Assembly: GCF_001974875.1 (NCBI RefSeq)
Contig: NZ_MTQD01000013.1
Span: 103,655-167,654, forward strand
Length of the DNA stretch: 64,000 nt
Origin: Pseudoalteromonas sp. EB27
GTDB lineage: Bacteria > Pseudomonadota > Gammaproteobacteria > Enterobacterales > Alteromonadaceae
Direction of reading: 5' to 3'
Shown here piece after piece: positions 55,240 to 64,000 of the stretch (the stretch's first letter is position 1; each line of letters opens with the position of its first letter). The translations under genes and the position numbers were made by a program. A model generated the notes under the pieces. It saw nothing but the letters and a program-made list of their open reading frames with translations, had not been told where the DNA came from and did no database searches.

Positions 55240-58200
55240 CTAAGCTCCATCTTCTACAAAATTGAATTTAGAAATACTAACATTGTTAGAGTTAGTGTCA
55301 TTACAGGTGCTGCTTACAACAACTTGGGTGTCATTTTGTAAGATGATTGAAGTAAATACATGTGTACTGGTACATTGGCTTGCTTCATAAAATCCGGCAC
55401 CACTGGCTCCAAACGTATTATCTAAAGTACCGTCAGTTAAAATACGCGCTAACATTCCTTTATTGTTAGCCATGCCGGCTAAAATAAGTTGATTGCTACT
55501 ATCGAGCGCTGCACTACTTAGCTCAGTGTTACCGCTTGACGCCAAGGTATATTCACCGACACCATTTAAAGCAAAGCTAGTATCAAGCGCACCCGTAACA
55601 AGCAACCTAATAACATTGGCTTTATTTGGCGAATCAATAAGGTTTGCTATTAAATATAACTTCCCGGTTGTGTCAGTTAAAATCTGCGCTATTTTATTGT
55701 CGGTATCTGTGGTTTCTTCACCTACATATTTAAAGACCTCAGTACCGTTTGAGCTTAGCTTCAATGCAATTAGCTTTGAAGTGCCACTTAATACTGATTT
55801 ACCACCAATGAAAATATCTGCATTGTCGGTATGTACGCGGTTATAGTACTCAAAGGCTGAGCCTATGATACTTCCGCCAGTGCCAAAGTTAGGCTCGAGG
55901 GTGCCTTCTGGCGTTAACATTATAACGATTGGGCTAGGAGTACCGCTTGTTACGATTGATCCAACAGAAATAATGTTACCGCTATTATCAAGTGCAATAT
56001 CTGTCAGGTTTACCAATTCTGCGCCACTTACAGAGCTTGTGTATACCCCGTCTGTTGCAAATGATGTGTCTAAATTACCAGACTGATCAACTTTAACTAC
56101 AAAACCCGCTTCACCATTTTCACTATTTTTAGAGCCTGCAATAACTAATTTACCGTCGCTTTGCTCGGTTAAAGCGATGCGTGAGTTACTCAAACCTATG
56201 GCAATTTCTTTATGGCCACTTTCGCTAAAGCCAGTATCGATATCACCCGCACTCGTAAAGCGTGTTAATACTAACTTAGTAGTTGAGCCCGATTTAGCAG
56301 TTGATGCAAGAATATATTTCCCAGCATCAGGGCCATTGCTAAGCTGTAAAACGTGCATTGATTCATCGTCAGATTCTGCGCTTATAGTATCAAAAGCAAG
56401 ATAACCAACGTCTGCAAAGTTGGTAAATAATGTGGCTTGCTCGTCAACTGCAGCAACAAATGGTTTGGTGGTTGAGTCGTCAACAACACCCGATATCCAT
56501 ACAGTATCATTAGCATCTATAGTTGCTGATTTTGCAAATTGTTTTCCATTGATATCTGAAATGATATTAATACCTGATGCACCATAAGTACTATCAAGTG
56601 AGCCGTCTGAAGTTAAAATACGGGCAGAAAATAACTTTTCGTTAGCTGAAACACCGGTAGTGCCAGATAAAGTAATTCCATTTTTAATTGGCTCGTATTT
56701 TACGCCTGTTACGTTCGCGCCACCATTACCTGCACCACCGTTACCATCAATATCGTAAATAGCAGTACCTGCATCACCAAAACTCGTTATAAGAGTACCC
56801 GTTTTATCAATAGCCAAAACCACGGCTTCTTTTTCACCACTGTTACGAGTTATGTAACCACCTGCAAAAGCTGTAAAGTCGGTGTTTTTAGCACCGCCAA
56901 TTGCAAATAATTCGTCATCTTTATTATTCTCAGACAAGTCGAACGATAATGCTGCGCTACCATTAAAACTTCCGTTGTTTTCACCATCAGAAATTAAATA
57001 ACGAATAAGTACGTCTTTATCGCCAGTTGCACTTGTTACACTGCCGGCAACCATAAGGTCAGAGCTATTAAAGTTTTTAATAGCAAACGCTTCGTCATCT
57101 CTATTAGCGCCGCTCACATCGACTATTTTAGGGCTTCCGGCTTCATAAGCGAGTGTAGATATATCGTATTTTATCCATAAGCTATCGTCGTCGTTACCAT
57201 TAAATGACTTACCAACAGCTTGAATTTTATTGTCGCTAAACTCAAGGTCATTAATAACGAGAGTGCTTGCTAATGCGGTACAGTGAATACCTGAATTATT
57301 ATCTCCAGAGTTATTACTTAATACGCCAGCGGTATTCATTTTCAACAAACATGCTTCGGTATTTGTGCCATCAAAACTAGTGTAAGCAACAAAGAGGCTT
57401 GTACCATCAGAGATAATAGCAGTTGCTTCTTCATCATTTTCTAAATCTAATACTTTAACGCCATCACTGTTAAATGCTGTATTTATTACACCACTCGTTG
57501 TATAGGATGCAATAACAATATCTTTGTCGCTGTTATTACTAAAACCTACAAAGTAAAGGTTATTATTTAGCTCAATACTGTCATTAAATTTACCACTTGA
57601 AAAAACACCCGAAAGCTCAAGTTCACCTGTTATAGGACGACCAAATGTTTCATCTTCAACAGGAACTAGAGGCTCCGCATCATCAGTGACATCAATTATT
57701 ATATTAATAGTAGTTGTTTCGTTAGGCGTACCGTCGTCAGTAATAGCTAGGCTCAATATGTACTGAGGAGTTGTTTCAAAATCAAACGGGCTTTCACCTT
57801 TTACAGTTAATAAGCCAGAATCATTATTTATTTCGAATATGGGAGCACCACTGAGTAGGGTGTAACTTAAATTTTGGTTCTCAATGTCTGAGGCACTAAC
57901 AGTCCCAATAGTGTCACCATCGGTTGCGTTTTCGCTAATATTAAAACCTTGGTTTGACGCAACTGGAGCATCGTTAATAGGAGTAATCGTAATTGATAAA
58001 CTACCAGTACCTGTAGCGTTATTCCCATCATTTACAGTATAACTGACAACAACAATACCGTTGTTATTTGCAGCCGGTGTGTACTGTAGTTTGTTATCGA
58101 CAACGAATACTGAACCGCTATCGACTGACGCTGCTGTTATGCTTAGGCTATCACTATCAGCGTCTGTATCATTAATCAGCACATCAATGAGTAGCGGCGC

Positions 58201-61200
58201 AGCATCTTCATCCATAGTCGCGGTGTCGGCATTTGCAATGGGTTCATCGTTTACGGGAGTAATAGTAATAGATAGTGTTGCTGTACTGGCACCACCGTTG
58301 CTATCAATTGCCGTATAAACAACAGTTGCGAGTCCATTTACATTGGCTGCCGGTGTATATTGAATTTGATTGCCAACTACTGAGACCGAACCAGTATCTG
58401 CCGAGGCTGCACTGATAGTGAGGCTATCGGCATCCACGTCTGAGTCATTTGCCAATACGTTTATTAGTATCGGCGCTGCATCTTCAGCCATGGTAGCCAA
58501 GTCTGCGTTTGCAACTGGGGCATCGTTTACGGGAGTAATAGTAATAGTTAATGTTGTTGTACTTGAACCACCGCTGCTATCACTTACGGTATAAGTAACC
58601 GTTGCTAAACCGTTGCTGTTAGTCTCAGGAGTGTATTGAATTTGATTGCTTATCACTGAGACCGAGCCAGTATCTGCCGAGACAGCGCTGATCATGAGGC
58701 TATCACCATCCACGTCAGAGTCATTTGCTAATACGTTTATTAGTATTGGCGCAGCATCTTCATCCATTGTAGTTGAGTCAGCGTTTGCAATTGGAGTATC
58801 ATTTATTGGTAGTATAGTAATTGTTAAGTTAGTCGTTGCAGTACCGCCGCTACCATCACTTATTGTGTAACTAATAATTGCAGTTCCATTTGTATTAGCA
58901 ACAGGCGTGTATTGGATTTTATTATCAACAATAGATGCAGAACCTATATCTGCAGTAGCAGCTGTTATTGCAAGAATATCGCCATCAATATCGGAGTCGT
59001 TAGTTAATACGTTAACTAATACCGCAGGGGCATCTTCGTTCATCGTTACTGAATCAGCATTTGCAATAGGGGCATCATTAACGGGTGTGACTGTAATAGT
59101 CACACTAGCTGTTCTGTCGTTTATACCTTCATTACCAGCGCTATAGCCATCAGTAATGGTGTAAGTTAGTACTATCTCACCTGAAAAGTTGGCTGGTGGA
59201 GTAAACTCTATTTTTCCGGCAACAATAGTCGCCTCTCCAACAACATTTTCTACATTAGAAATAGAAATTGTATCGCCATCTTCATCTGTATCGTTAGCTA
59301 GCACATCTAATAGAGATGCAGAGCTGTCTTCATCTAACGTATATTGATCGTCATTGGCTTCTGGAAAAGTATTAACACCGCTTTCACTTAACGTTACTTG
59401 GGCTGTTGCGGTTAAGCCTTGCTCATTTGAAATTGAATAAGTAAAGCTATCTACACCAATAAAACCTAAGTCTGGCTGGTAAGTAAACGAGCCATCAACT
59501 TTTAATGTAAGCTCGCCATTTTGAGTCGTATTAATTGCTGTCGTATTAACTGATAAATCGCCAGCTTCAATATTAAAATCGTTAACTAGTAGGCCATTTT
59601 GCGTAGTTACTTCAAATAGTTTATTTTTACCAAATTGATAGGCATCATTTTGTGCGACAGGGTTATCAGGTTCACTGTTTATTATTAAAGTTACTGTCGC
59701 TGTAGAAGTCGCTCCTAAAGAGTCGATAGCTTGATATTGAAATTGATCAACACCATTAAAATTAGCATCTGGTATATAACTAAAACTGCCATCAATTGCT
59801 AATAATAGTTGGCCATGTGTTGGTGCTACAATAAATGTTTCATCAACTGAAAAACTGTCATTATTTGGGTCAGTATCGTTACTAAGCACACCATTGGCTG
59901 CTGTAACCACAAGTGTTTCATCTTCGCTTAAACTATAGCTATCATTTTTTGTTACAGGGGCTACGTTAGTGTTTGAACTTACAATGGTTACATTAGCAAT
60001 AGCCTGAGCACCTTGTGCATCAACAACTCTATACTGAAAGCTGTCTTCACCTTGCATGTTTTGCTCGCCTTGGTATTCAAAGCCACCATTATCAAAAAGA
60101 GTTAATTGCCCTCTTGTCGGTTCGCTAACAGGCGTTGTATCAACAGTTAAGTTATCTAAGTCTATATCGCTATCGTTAATAAGTAAGCCAGGCGATAGGA
60201 CAACTAAGGCTCCATTGTTTGTAATGTTATAAGTATTATCAAGCGCAATAGGGGCGTCATTAACAGCTAAAATAGTTATCTCTACAACTGCGGTGTCTGT
60301 CATGCCTAGCTCGTTAGCAACTTGATAGCTAAAGGCATCTTCACCATTAAAGTTTACAATAGGGATATAAGTAAAATCACCATTTTCATCTATATTAAGA
60401 GTGCCATGCTGCGGTAGAATTAATGCATCAGCATTTACACGTAAATCGCCACTGTATTGATTCGTATCATTTGTTAATACGTTGCCTTGTAGAGTTTGAT
60501 CTTCATTTATCTGAAACTGATCGGCATTAGCTTCTGGCGCAAATGCAAGCTCTCCACCCACTGGTGCTATGTTTATTGTATTAGCAAAGCCACTTTCACC
60601 ACTGCCATCAACACCGGTAATAAGTACTTGATAACTTTTATCTGTCAATGACTCGGTAATGTTTAATGTAGTATCTTGAATACTTAAAAATTGTTGCCCG
60701 TTTTCTAATTCATTAATATTAGTAGATGAGACACCCGCTTGAGTTGCAATATAAACATTATAACGATTAAGTTCGGGGTTAGCTTGCCACGAAATACTAA
60801 TATTATCTTCGTCTCGCTGAGCTGTAACCCCTTCAATTTGATATGGTTGCCAGTTAAAAGTAATTGCATCAGCAAGGACTTGGTTATCTAAAGTGTCAGT
60901 TATCCATATTTCTAGGCGTATTTCACCTGAAGTTACGCCATAAAGCGCAGGGCTGAGGCCTATAATTGATTTTTCGTAGTCAAAGCCACAATCAGAAGAA
61001 CAAAGTGATATGCTTTTATTGACACTAGGAAGCACCAAATTAACTTCAGCAATGCCATCAGCATCCGAAGCTTCAAGTAAAAAAGAAACATTGCCTTGCA
61101 CTGTTTCGTTTATTTGTGAAAAAACAATATCAGCGCGTGTATTGGCTATGCTTGAGCCAACAACTCCTCTACTTGAAGTGACAGCTCCTAAAACTTTTGT

Positions 61201-61380
61201 ATTTTGGGTTTGAGTACTTGCTATAATGCCAGCCAAATTTATATAGCTTGTAACAGTTGACGGTGTTATTTCCGCGCTAGGTGACTGTATAACCTCTTGA
61301 GCAGGGCTTTCTTCTGAGCCTCCACAAGCACTTAACAAAAACACCATAGAACCAAGCAAAAATATATTTTTTGCTGTCAT
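55240..61380 (-). CDS. Giant surface lipoprotein with tandem-95, cadherin-like and delta-60 repeats
   Basis: This 2046-residue protein has a lipoprotein signal peptide ending LLSACGG, with the lipidated Cys at about 19. A linker and a fibronectin-like stretch (about 100-275) are followed by about nine Ig-like tandem-95 units (about 280-1140) marked by NDAP(I/V)ANAD and NVLANDSD motifs. Four of these have an exact 92-residue period. A cadherin-type domain follows (about 1140-1240; ATDGDTIGTVSASD, DFETTPQYILSLAITDDG). The last 800 residues hold delta-60-type propeller repeats (LDTSFATDGVY, LDNTFGASGAGF). Acidic NDSD/DGD motifs suggest calcium binding. With no C-terminal type I secretion signal visible, surface exposure would need another route. 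An RBS (GGAG) lies 7-8 nt before the start. Confidence 0.88.
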   Translation of the reverse strand: MTAKNIFLLGSMVFLLSACGGSEESPAQEVIQSPSAEITPSTVTSYINLAGIIASTQTQNTKVLGAVTSSRGVVGSSIANTRADIVFSQINETVQGNVSFLLEASDADGIAEVNLVLPSVNKSISLCSSDCGFDYEKSIIGLSPALYGVTSGEIRLEIWITDTLDNQVLADAITFNWQPYQIEGVTAQRDEDNISISWQANPELNRYNVYIATQAGVSSTNINELENGQQFLSIQDTTLNITESLTDKSYQVLITGVDGSGESGFANTINIAPVGGELAFAPEANADQFQINEDQTLQGNVLTNDTNQYSGDLRVNADALILPQHGTLNIDENGDFTYIPIVNFNGEDAFSYQVANELGMTDTAVVEITILAVNDAPIALDNTYNITNNGALVVLSPGLLINDSDIDLDNLTVDTTPVSEPTRGQLTLFDNGGFEYQGEQNMQGEDSFQYRVVDAQGAQAIANVTIVSSNTNVAPVTKNDSYSLSEDETLVVTAANGVLSNDTDPNNDSFSVDETFIVAPTHGQLLLAIDGSFSYIPDANFNGVDQFQYQAIDSLGATSTATVTLIINSEPDNPVAQNDAYQFGKNKLFEVTTQNGLLVNDFNIEAGDLSVNTTAINTTQNGELTLKVDGSFTYQPDLGFIGVDSFTYSISNEQGLTATAQVTLSESGVNTFPEANDDQYTLDEDSSASLLDVLANDTDEDGDTISISNVENVVGEATIVAGKIEFTPPANFSGEIVLTYTITDGYSAGNEGINDRTASVTITVTPVNDAPIANADSVTMNEDAPAVLVNVLTNDSDIDGDILAITAATADIGSASIVDNKIQYTPVANTNGTAIISYTISDGSGGTATTNLTITILPINDTPIANADSTTMDEDAAPILINVLANDSDVDGDSLMISAVSADTGSVSVISNQIQYTPETNSNGLATVTYTVSDSSGGSSTTTLTITITPVNDAPVANADLATMAEDAAPILINVLANDSDVDADSLTISAASADTGSVSVVGNQIQYTPAANVNGLATVVYTAIDSNGGASTATLSITITPVNDEPIANADTATMDEDAAPLLIDVLINDTDADSDSLSITAASVDSGSVFVVDNKLQYTPAANNNGIVVVSYTVNDGNNATGTGSLSITITPINDAPVASNQGFNISENATDGDTIGTVSASDIENQNLSYTLLSGAPIFEINNDSGLLTVKGESPFDFETTPQYILSLAITDDGTPNETTTINIIIDVTDDAEPLVPVEDETFGRPITGELELSGVFSSGKFNDSIELNNNLYFVGFSNNSDKDIVIASYTTSGVINTAFNSDGVKVLDLENDEEATAIISDGTSLFVAYTSFDGTNTEACLLKMNTAGVLSNNSGDNNSGIHCTALASTLVINDLEFSDNKIQAVGKSFNGNDDDSLWIKYDISTLAYEAGSPKIVDVSGANRDDEAFAIKNFNSSDLMVAGSVTSATGDKDVLIRYLISDGENNGSFNGSAALSFDLSENNKDDELFAIGGAKNTDFTAFAGGYITRNSGEKEAVVLAIDKTGTLITSFGDAGTAIYDIDGNGGAGNGGANVTGVKYEPIKNGITLSGTTGVSANEKLFSARILTSDGSLDSTYGASGINIISDINGKQFAKSATIDANDTVWISGVVDDSTTKPFVAAVDEQATLFTNFADVGYLAFDTISAESDDESMHVLQLSNGPDAGKYILASTAKSGSTTKLVLTRFTSAGDIDTGFSESGHKEIAIGLSNSRIALTEQSDGKLVIAGSKNSENGEAGFVVKVDQSGNLDTSFATDGVYTSSVSGAELVNLTDIALDNSGNIISVGSIVTSGTPSPIVIMLTPEGTLEPNFGTGGSIIGSAFEYYNRVHTDNADIFIGGKSVLSGTSKLIALKLSSNGTEVFKYVGEETTDTDNKIAQILTDTTGKLYLIANLIDSPNKANVIRLLVTGALDTSFALNGVGEYTLASSGNTELSSAALDSSNQLILAGMANNKGMLARILTDGTLDNTFGASGAGFYEASQCTSTHVFTSIILQNDTQVVVSSTCNDTNSNNVSISKFNFVEDGA
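57966..59345 (-). repeat. 276-bp tandem coding repeats in the giant lipoprotein
   Basis: Phase landmarks (the reverse complement of codons for NDAP/NDEP/NDTP) recur at about 57966, 58242, 58518, 58794 and 59070, each 276 bp apart. The units are diverged at the DNA level but clearly aligned, with stretches such as the NVLANDSD block nearly identical in two or three copies. This array is prone to unequal recombination and length change. Confidence 0.85.
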
Positions 61381-61419
61381 TTTAAATACTCCATAATAAA
61401 AGCTTTGTATCCAATGTGT

Positions 61420-62541
61420 TTATGGTTCTAATTTAAAAGAACCGCTAGCATTTACATCCGGATTATTTATTTCGTTAAGATTAAAGTTGCCAGTAATATT
61501 GTCTAAGTCATTCAAAAATATTGCATCAACATCGCCCTCGGCTTTATTGTTGCCATGGGATGCAAATGTAACGGCTAGGTCAAGTTCGCTTAAATTTATT
61601 AAACCGCTGTAAGCCGCATACCAATTTCCGCCGGCGTCATTAAAACTAATTTCGCCATCAGGTACCGTACCATTATCAAAATCAACAGCCATAGTCATAG
61701 CAAAGTCAGTAACAGCACCCACACTCGAATTTACATTAAAGCTTGATACTTCATAGTTAAATACACCTTGGCGCTGAGCTATTTGATCGACTAAAGATGC
61801 GCTGCTAACTGTTTGAAATTGTTGTTCAGAATATATATCCATAGTATCTGTATCTGCTTCAAAAGCATTTACTTCAACTTCAGTTACAGATGCTTGTTCA
61901 GTCTCTTCTTCGTTGTCATCTTTAGGGTCGATCGTTACTATATTTTGATCAAACACACGTGCCGCACGCGTCGTTTTTAATACTTCACCAGAGGCTGTAA
62001 TTTGTGCAAACGAAAATGCCTCGTTATCACCCAAAGAAACTACGCTACTATTTTCTAAAGTTAAATCTATTGCGCCATCCCATACAGCTAAAAACACATT
62101 GCCTTCAACGAGCTGAACTTCAAAATGTGTTCCACGTATACCAATAGAGCCAACGGGGGTTTTTACATTATAAGAGCCGCCATTTTTTTTAATCACACCC
62201 GAAATAGAGCGTAAACCACCTTTAAGTAACTCAATAGAAGCAGAACCTTGTTGGGTATTATCATCAAATTCGTAGTTAGCAATATTTAGTTCTGAATTTT
62301 CTTTTAAAGCGATTAAACCACCATCCGACATTGAAAATTGCGCTTTGCTTTTCTCTCCAGTCGTAATGCGATCTACACCAAAAACGGTATCTCTGCGCTG
62401 CAACTGCCGTTGTTGTTCAGAGCTTCCATCAACCGCTAGTACAGAGCCTCGCGCTAAAATAGTTTTACCAGCAGGATCATTCGCTTGTGTATAAAAACTT
62501 ACACACAGTAAAGTGGTAATTACAGGGAGTAAATGTTTCAT
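61420..62541 (-). CDS. Periplasmic FecR-domain protein
   Basis: This 373-residue protein has a signal peptide (LLPVITTLLCVSFYTQA). The FecR-type domain spans about 30-185: DRITTGEKSKAQFSMSDGGLIALKENSEL, LKGGLRSISGVIKKNGG, VKTPVGSIGIRGTHFEV, WDGAI. An acidic linker follows (DPKDDNEEETEQ), then a beta-rich C-terminal domain (about 240-373). No membrane anchor to a sigma factor is seen, and no ECF sigma gene is nearby. It is therefore probably a structural or surface-linked FecR protein and not a classical anti-sigma partner. It lies 12 bp after the beta-barrel gene and 39 bp before the giant lipoprotein. Confidence 0.85.
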   Translation of the reverse strand: MKHLLPVITTLLCVSFYTQANDPAGKTILARGSVLAVDGSSEQQRQLQRRDTVFGVDRITTGEKSKAQFSMSDGGLIALKENSELNIANYEFDDNTQQGSASIELLKGGLRSISGVIKKNGGSYNVKTPVGSIGIRGTHFEVQLVEGNVFLAVWDGAIDLTLENSSVVSLGDNEAFSFAQITASGEVLKTTRAARVFDQNIVTIDPKDDNEEETEQASVTEVEVNAFEADTDTMDIYSEQQFQTVSSASLVDQIAQRQGVFNYEVSSFNVNSSVGAVTDFAMTMAVDFDNGTVPDGEISFNDAGGNWYAAYSGLINLSELDLAVTFASHGNNKAEGDVDAIFLNDLDNITGNFNLNEINNPDVNASGSFKLEP

Positions 62542-62553
62542 AAATACCTTAAA

Positions 62554-63879
62554 TTAAAATGAGTAAGAAGCGCTTAAATTGATATCTAAACGGTCATATT
62601 CGAATAAAGAAATATTACTGGATTTATCTTGATAGTTGGCAGCCAACTGTATTGCTAAATCACGATTAACTAAGTAGCGAACAGAAGTTGAGAACATAAG
62701 AAGGTTATCGGCACGTTCTTGTAAAAATAAAGGGTGATCATCTTTATAATTAATCCATTGGTATCCAGCAAGAGACAACAACTGCCAATGTTGAGCTAGT
62801 TGAGTGTTTGCTTGGTAGTACAAGCTAGTAATATTTCGGCTATTAAATTCACCTTCAGTAATATCGGCTTCTTCATTTTTAGCGTTAACACTTAAACTTT
62901 GAAACCATTGCTTAGTTGCATAGCTAGCTCCTGCGTTTATTGCATAAAACGAATTATTGAGCTTTTCATCAAATCTATTGTTTAAAACCCCCGCAGTCGC
63001 AGAGCTAAATAAATTAACTTGTTTATTCAACTTATAACTAGCACCTGCTGTTAAAGCGGATTCAGTACGATAAAGATCGCCATCAAGCATCAATGGAGTC
63101 GTCGATACTTGTGCAAACCAACTTATGTCATTTTGTTTATATTGATAGGCAGCATTAATATGCGCATTTATACGATCGTATTGGCTGAGTTCTGCAAACT
63201 TGTACCACCCGGTATTAACGCTCAAAGTGATTAAACTTTTTTGATCTATGGGGTGAGAGTACTTTCCTCTGTAATTTAGTCGCGCATAGTTGTCTTGCGT
63301 ACTTTTACTTTCTGACGATAATAAAAATTCACCAATATTAGGAATTATAATCGTATTTTCTGCCGTACCCGCATTTACGTTGCCATCAACGCCAAGTGCA
63401 AGCTCAATATTTTGCTTATAAGAACGCCCAGCTTCTTGCTTTTTAAGTGTGGTTGTATCAAGTAACGACTGTGCCGAAGATTTTATGTTATTAGGTGTGT
63501 TAGGTGAGTTAATCAGTATTAAAGCTTGAGTATCGGCAGCAGGTAAATTATTAACGGTTAAATAAGCGCGAACTAAGTACAAGCGAGCTTCATACCATCT
63601 AGGATTATTTTCAACCACGCGTTCAAAGGCAAATACAGCTGGCGCCGCATGCCCTGTTTTAAGTGCACTGACCCCTAATAAAAAGTCGTATACGGGTTCG
63701 CCCAGGTACTGGTATTCGCTATTACTTTTTTGATAAGCCTGAGTGTATTTCTTTTCAGAAACTAATTTTTGCAGTTCAATCAATAGATTATCATATTCAT
63801 CATTGCTTTGAGCCAATGAGTTAAAGCTCATTACTGCTAAATAACTACACAGTAAATCTCTTAAAACCTGTTTAATCAT
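62554..63879 (-). CDS. Outer-membrane protein with N-terminal TPR and C-terminal beta-barrel (Slam-like)
   Basis: This 441-residue protein has a signal peptide (LLCSYLAVMSFNSLA). TPR helices fill about 28-150 (LVSEKKYTQAYQKS, PVYDFLLGVSALKTGHAAPAVFAFERVVENNP, WYEARLYLVRAYL). A barrel of alternating beta strands spans about 165-441, ending ASYSF with the terminal aromatic residue used for outer-membrane insertion. The barrel begins LALGVDGNVNAG, resembling the G.D.NVN motif of DUF560/Slam proteins. Slams carry lipoproteins to the cell surface, and a giant lipoprotein is encoded two genes downstream. The family assignment is by eye and moderate; a general TPR-porin is the alternative. It is the first gene of the six-gene group. 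Confidence 0.75.
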   Translation of the reverse strand: MIKQVLRDLLCSYLAVMSFNSLAQSNDEYDNLLIELQKLVSEKKYTQAYQKSNSEYQYLGEPVYDFLLGVSALKTGHAAPAVFAFERVVENNPRWYEARLYLVRAYLTVNNLPAADTQALILINSPNTPNNIKSSAQSLLDTTTLKKQEAGRSYKQNIELALGVDGNVNAGTAENTIIIPNIGEFLLSSESKSTQDNYARLNYRGKYSHPIDQKSLITLSVNTGWYKFAELSQYDRINAHINAAYQYKQNDISWFAQVSTTPLMLDGDLYRTESALTAGASYKLNKQVNLFSSATAGVLNNRFDEKLNNSFYAINAGASYATKQWFQSLSVNAKNEEADITEGEFNSRNITSLYYQANTQLAQHWQLLSLAGYQWINYKDDHPLFLQERADNLLMFSTSVRYLVNRDLAIQLAANYQDKSSNISLFEYDRLDINLSASYSF

Positions 63880-63955
63880 GCTTAATTTTATATCCCAGTA
63901 GAAGTTTGATGTTTTGTATAAAAAGAGGTGTATGTACTAGAAATTTAGCACTTTT

Positions 63956-63988
63956 TGTACTTAAGTACAGCCAATGTAATCACATTGG
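63956..63988. promoter_or_regulatory. Palindromes upstream of the six-gene operon
   Basis: TGTACTTAAGTACA (63956-63969) is a perfect 14-bp palindrome. One base later CCAATGT (63971-63977) and ACATTGG (63982-63988) form a second inverted repeat around four bases. Both lie 77-109 bp upstream of the beta-barrel start codon, where operators would be expected. No regulator can be named, and the window ends 12 bp further on. Confidence 0.45.
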
Positions 63989-64000
63989 TTAAATAAATGT

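Noticed and set aside
58061..59146. Series of similar plus-strand open frames about 276 bp apart inside the giant lipoprotein gene
   Set aside because: They are antisense shadows of the tandem repeats; their periodicity comes from the coding repeats on the other strand.
57966..59345. Regular repeats considered as a CRISPR array
   Set aside because: The 276-bp units are continuous protein-coding sequence with no short direct repeats, no unique spacers and no cas genes in the window.

Overview
The window looks like chromosomal DNA of a marine gammaproteobacterium of the Alteromonadales, most likely Pseudoalteromonas. This is inferred from the AT-leaning composition, the proteins, and the gene order mshH, msh pilus operon, mreBCD, maf, rng, yhdP, nitrilase, tldD. 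No rRNA, tRNA, insertion sequence, prophage or CRISPR array is visible. Most genes are housekeeping or envelope genes in compact operons.

Layout. 1-1399: C-terminal part of a hybrid sensor kinase. 1847-3529: a CsrD/MshH-like degenerate GGDEF-EAL protein. 3526-4434 (minus): a PLP enzyme lying between mshH and the rest of the cluster. 4511-20883: a near-continuous MSHA type IV pilus operon (mshI, I2, J, K, L, M, N, E, G, B, A, C, D, O, P, Q) coding for the inner-membrane platform, secretin, c-di-GMP-responsive ATPase, pilins and a large adhesin-like MshQ. 21005-23053: a secreted PEGA/SUMF1-fold protein. 23188-33717: a tightly coupled mreB-mreC-mreD-maf-rng-yhdP-nitrilase-tldD operon. 33772-36974 (minus): a small MscS channel, an unknown membrane protein and glutathione reductase. 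37053-42867: a DUF2461 protein, prlC, a response regulator, rsmJ and trmJ. 43104-48475: the isc-hsc-fdx iron-sulfur operon, preceded by three IscR-type boxes. 48815-50242: a succinate-semialdehyde-type dehydrogenase, preceded by two copies of a structured palindromic repeat.

50524-63879 (minus) is the most unusual part. Six closely spaced genes read in the order TPR/beta-barrel outer-membrane protein, FecR-domain protein, a 2046-residue lipoprotein with tandem-95, cadherin-like and delta-60 repeats, metallo-beta-lactamase-fold hydrolase, CHASE2-adenylate cyclase, GAF/HD-GYP protein. I read this as a candidate surface-display system (a Slam-like barrel exporting a giant surface lipoprotein) coupled to cAMP and c-di-GMP signalling. 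The cyclase appears to lack a conventional start codon for its N-terminal membrane segment; an ATT codon behind a good Shine-Dalgarno is the best candidate.

Common theme: several loci concern surface attachment and cyclic nucleotides. They are MshE with its c-di-GMP-binding N-terminus, MshH with a dead EAL domain, the HD-GYP protein, the adenylate cyclase, and two very large surface proteins. All functions are inferred from motifs and gene order; no database search was run.
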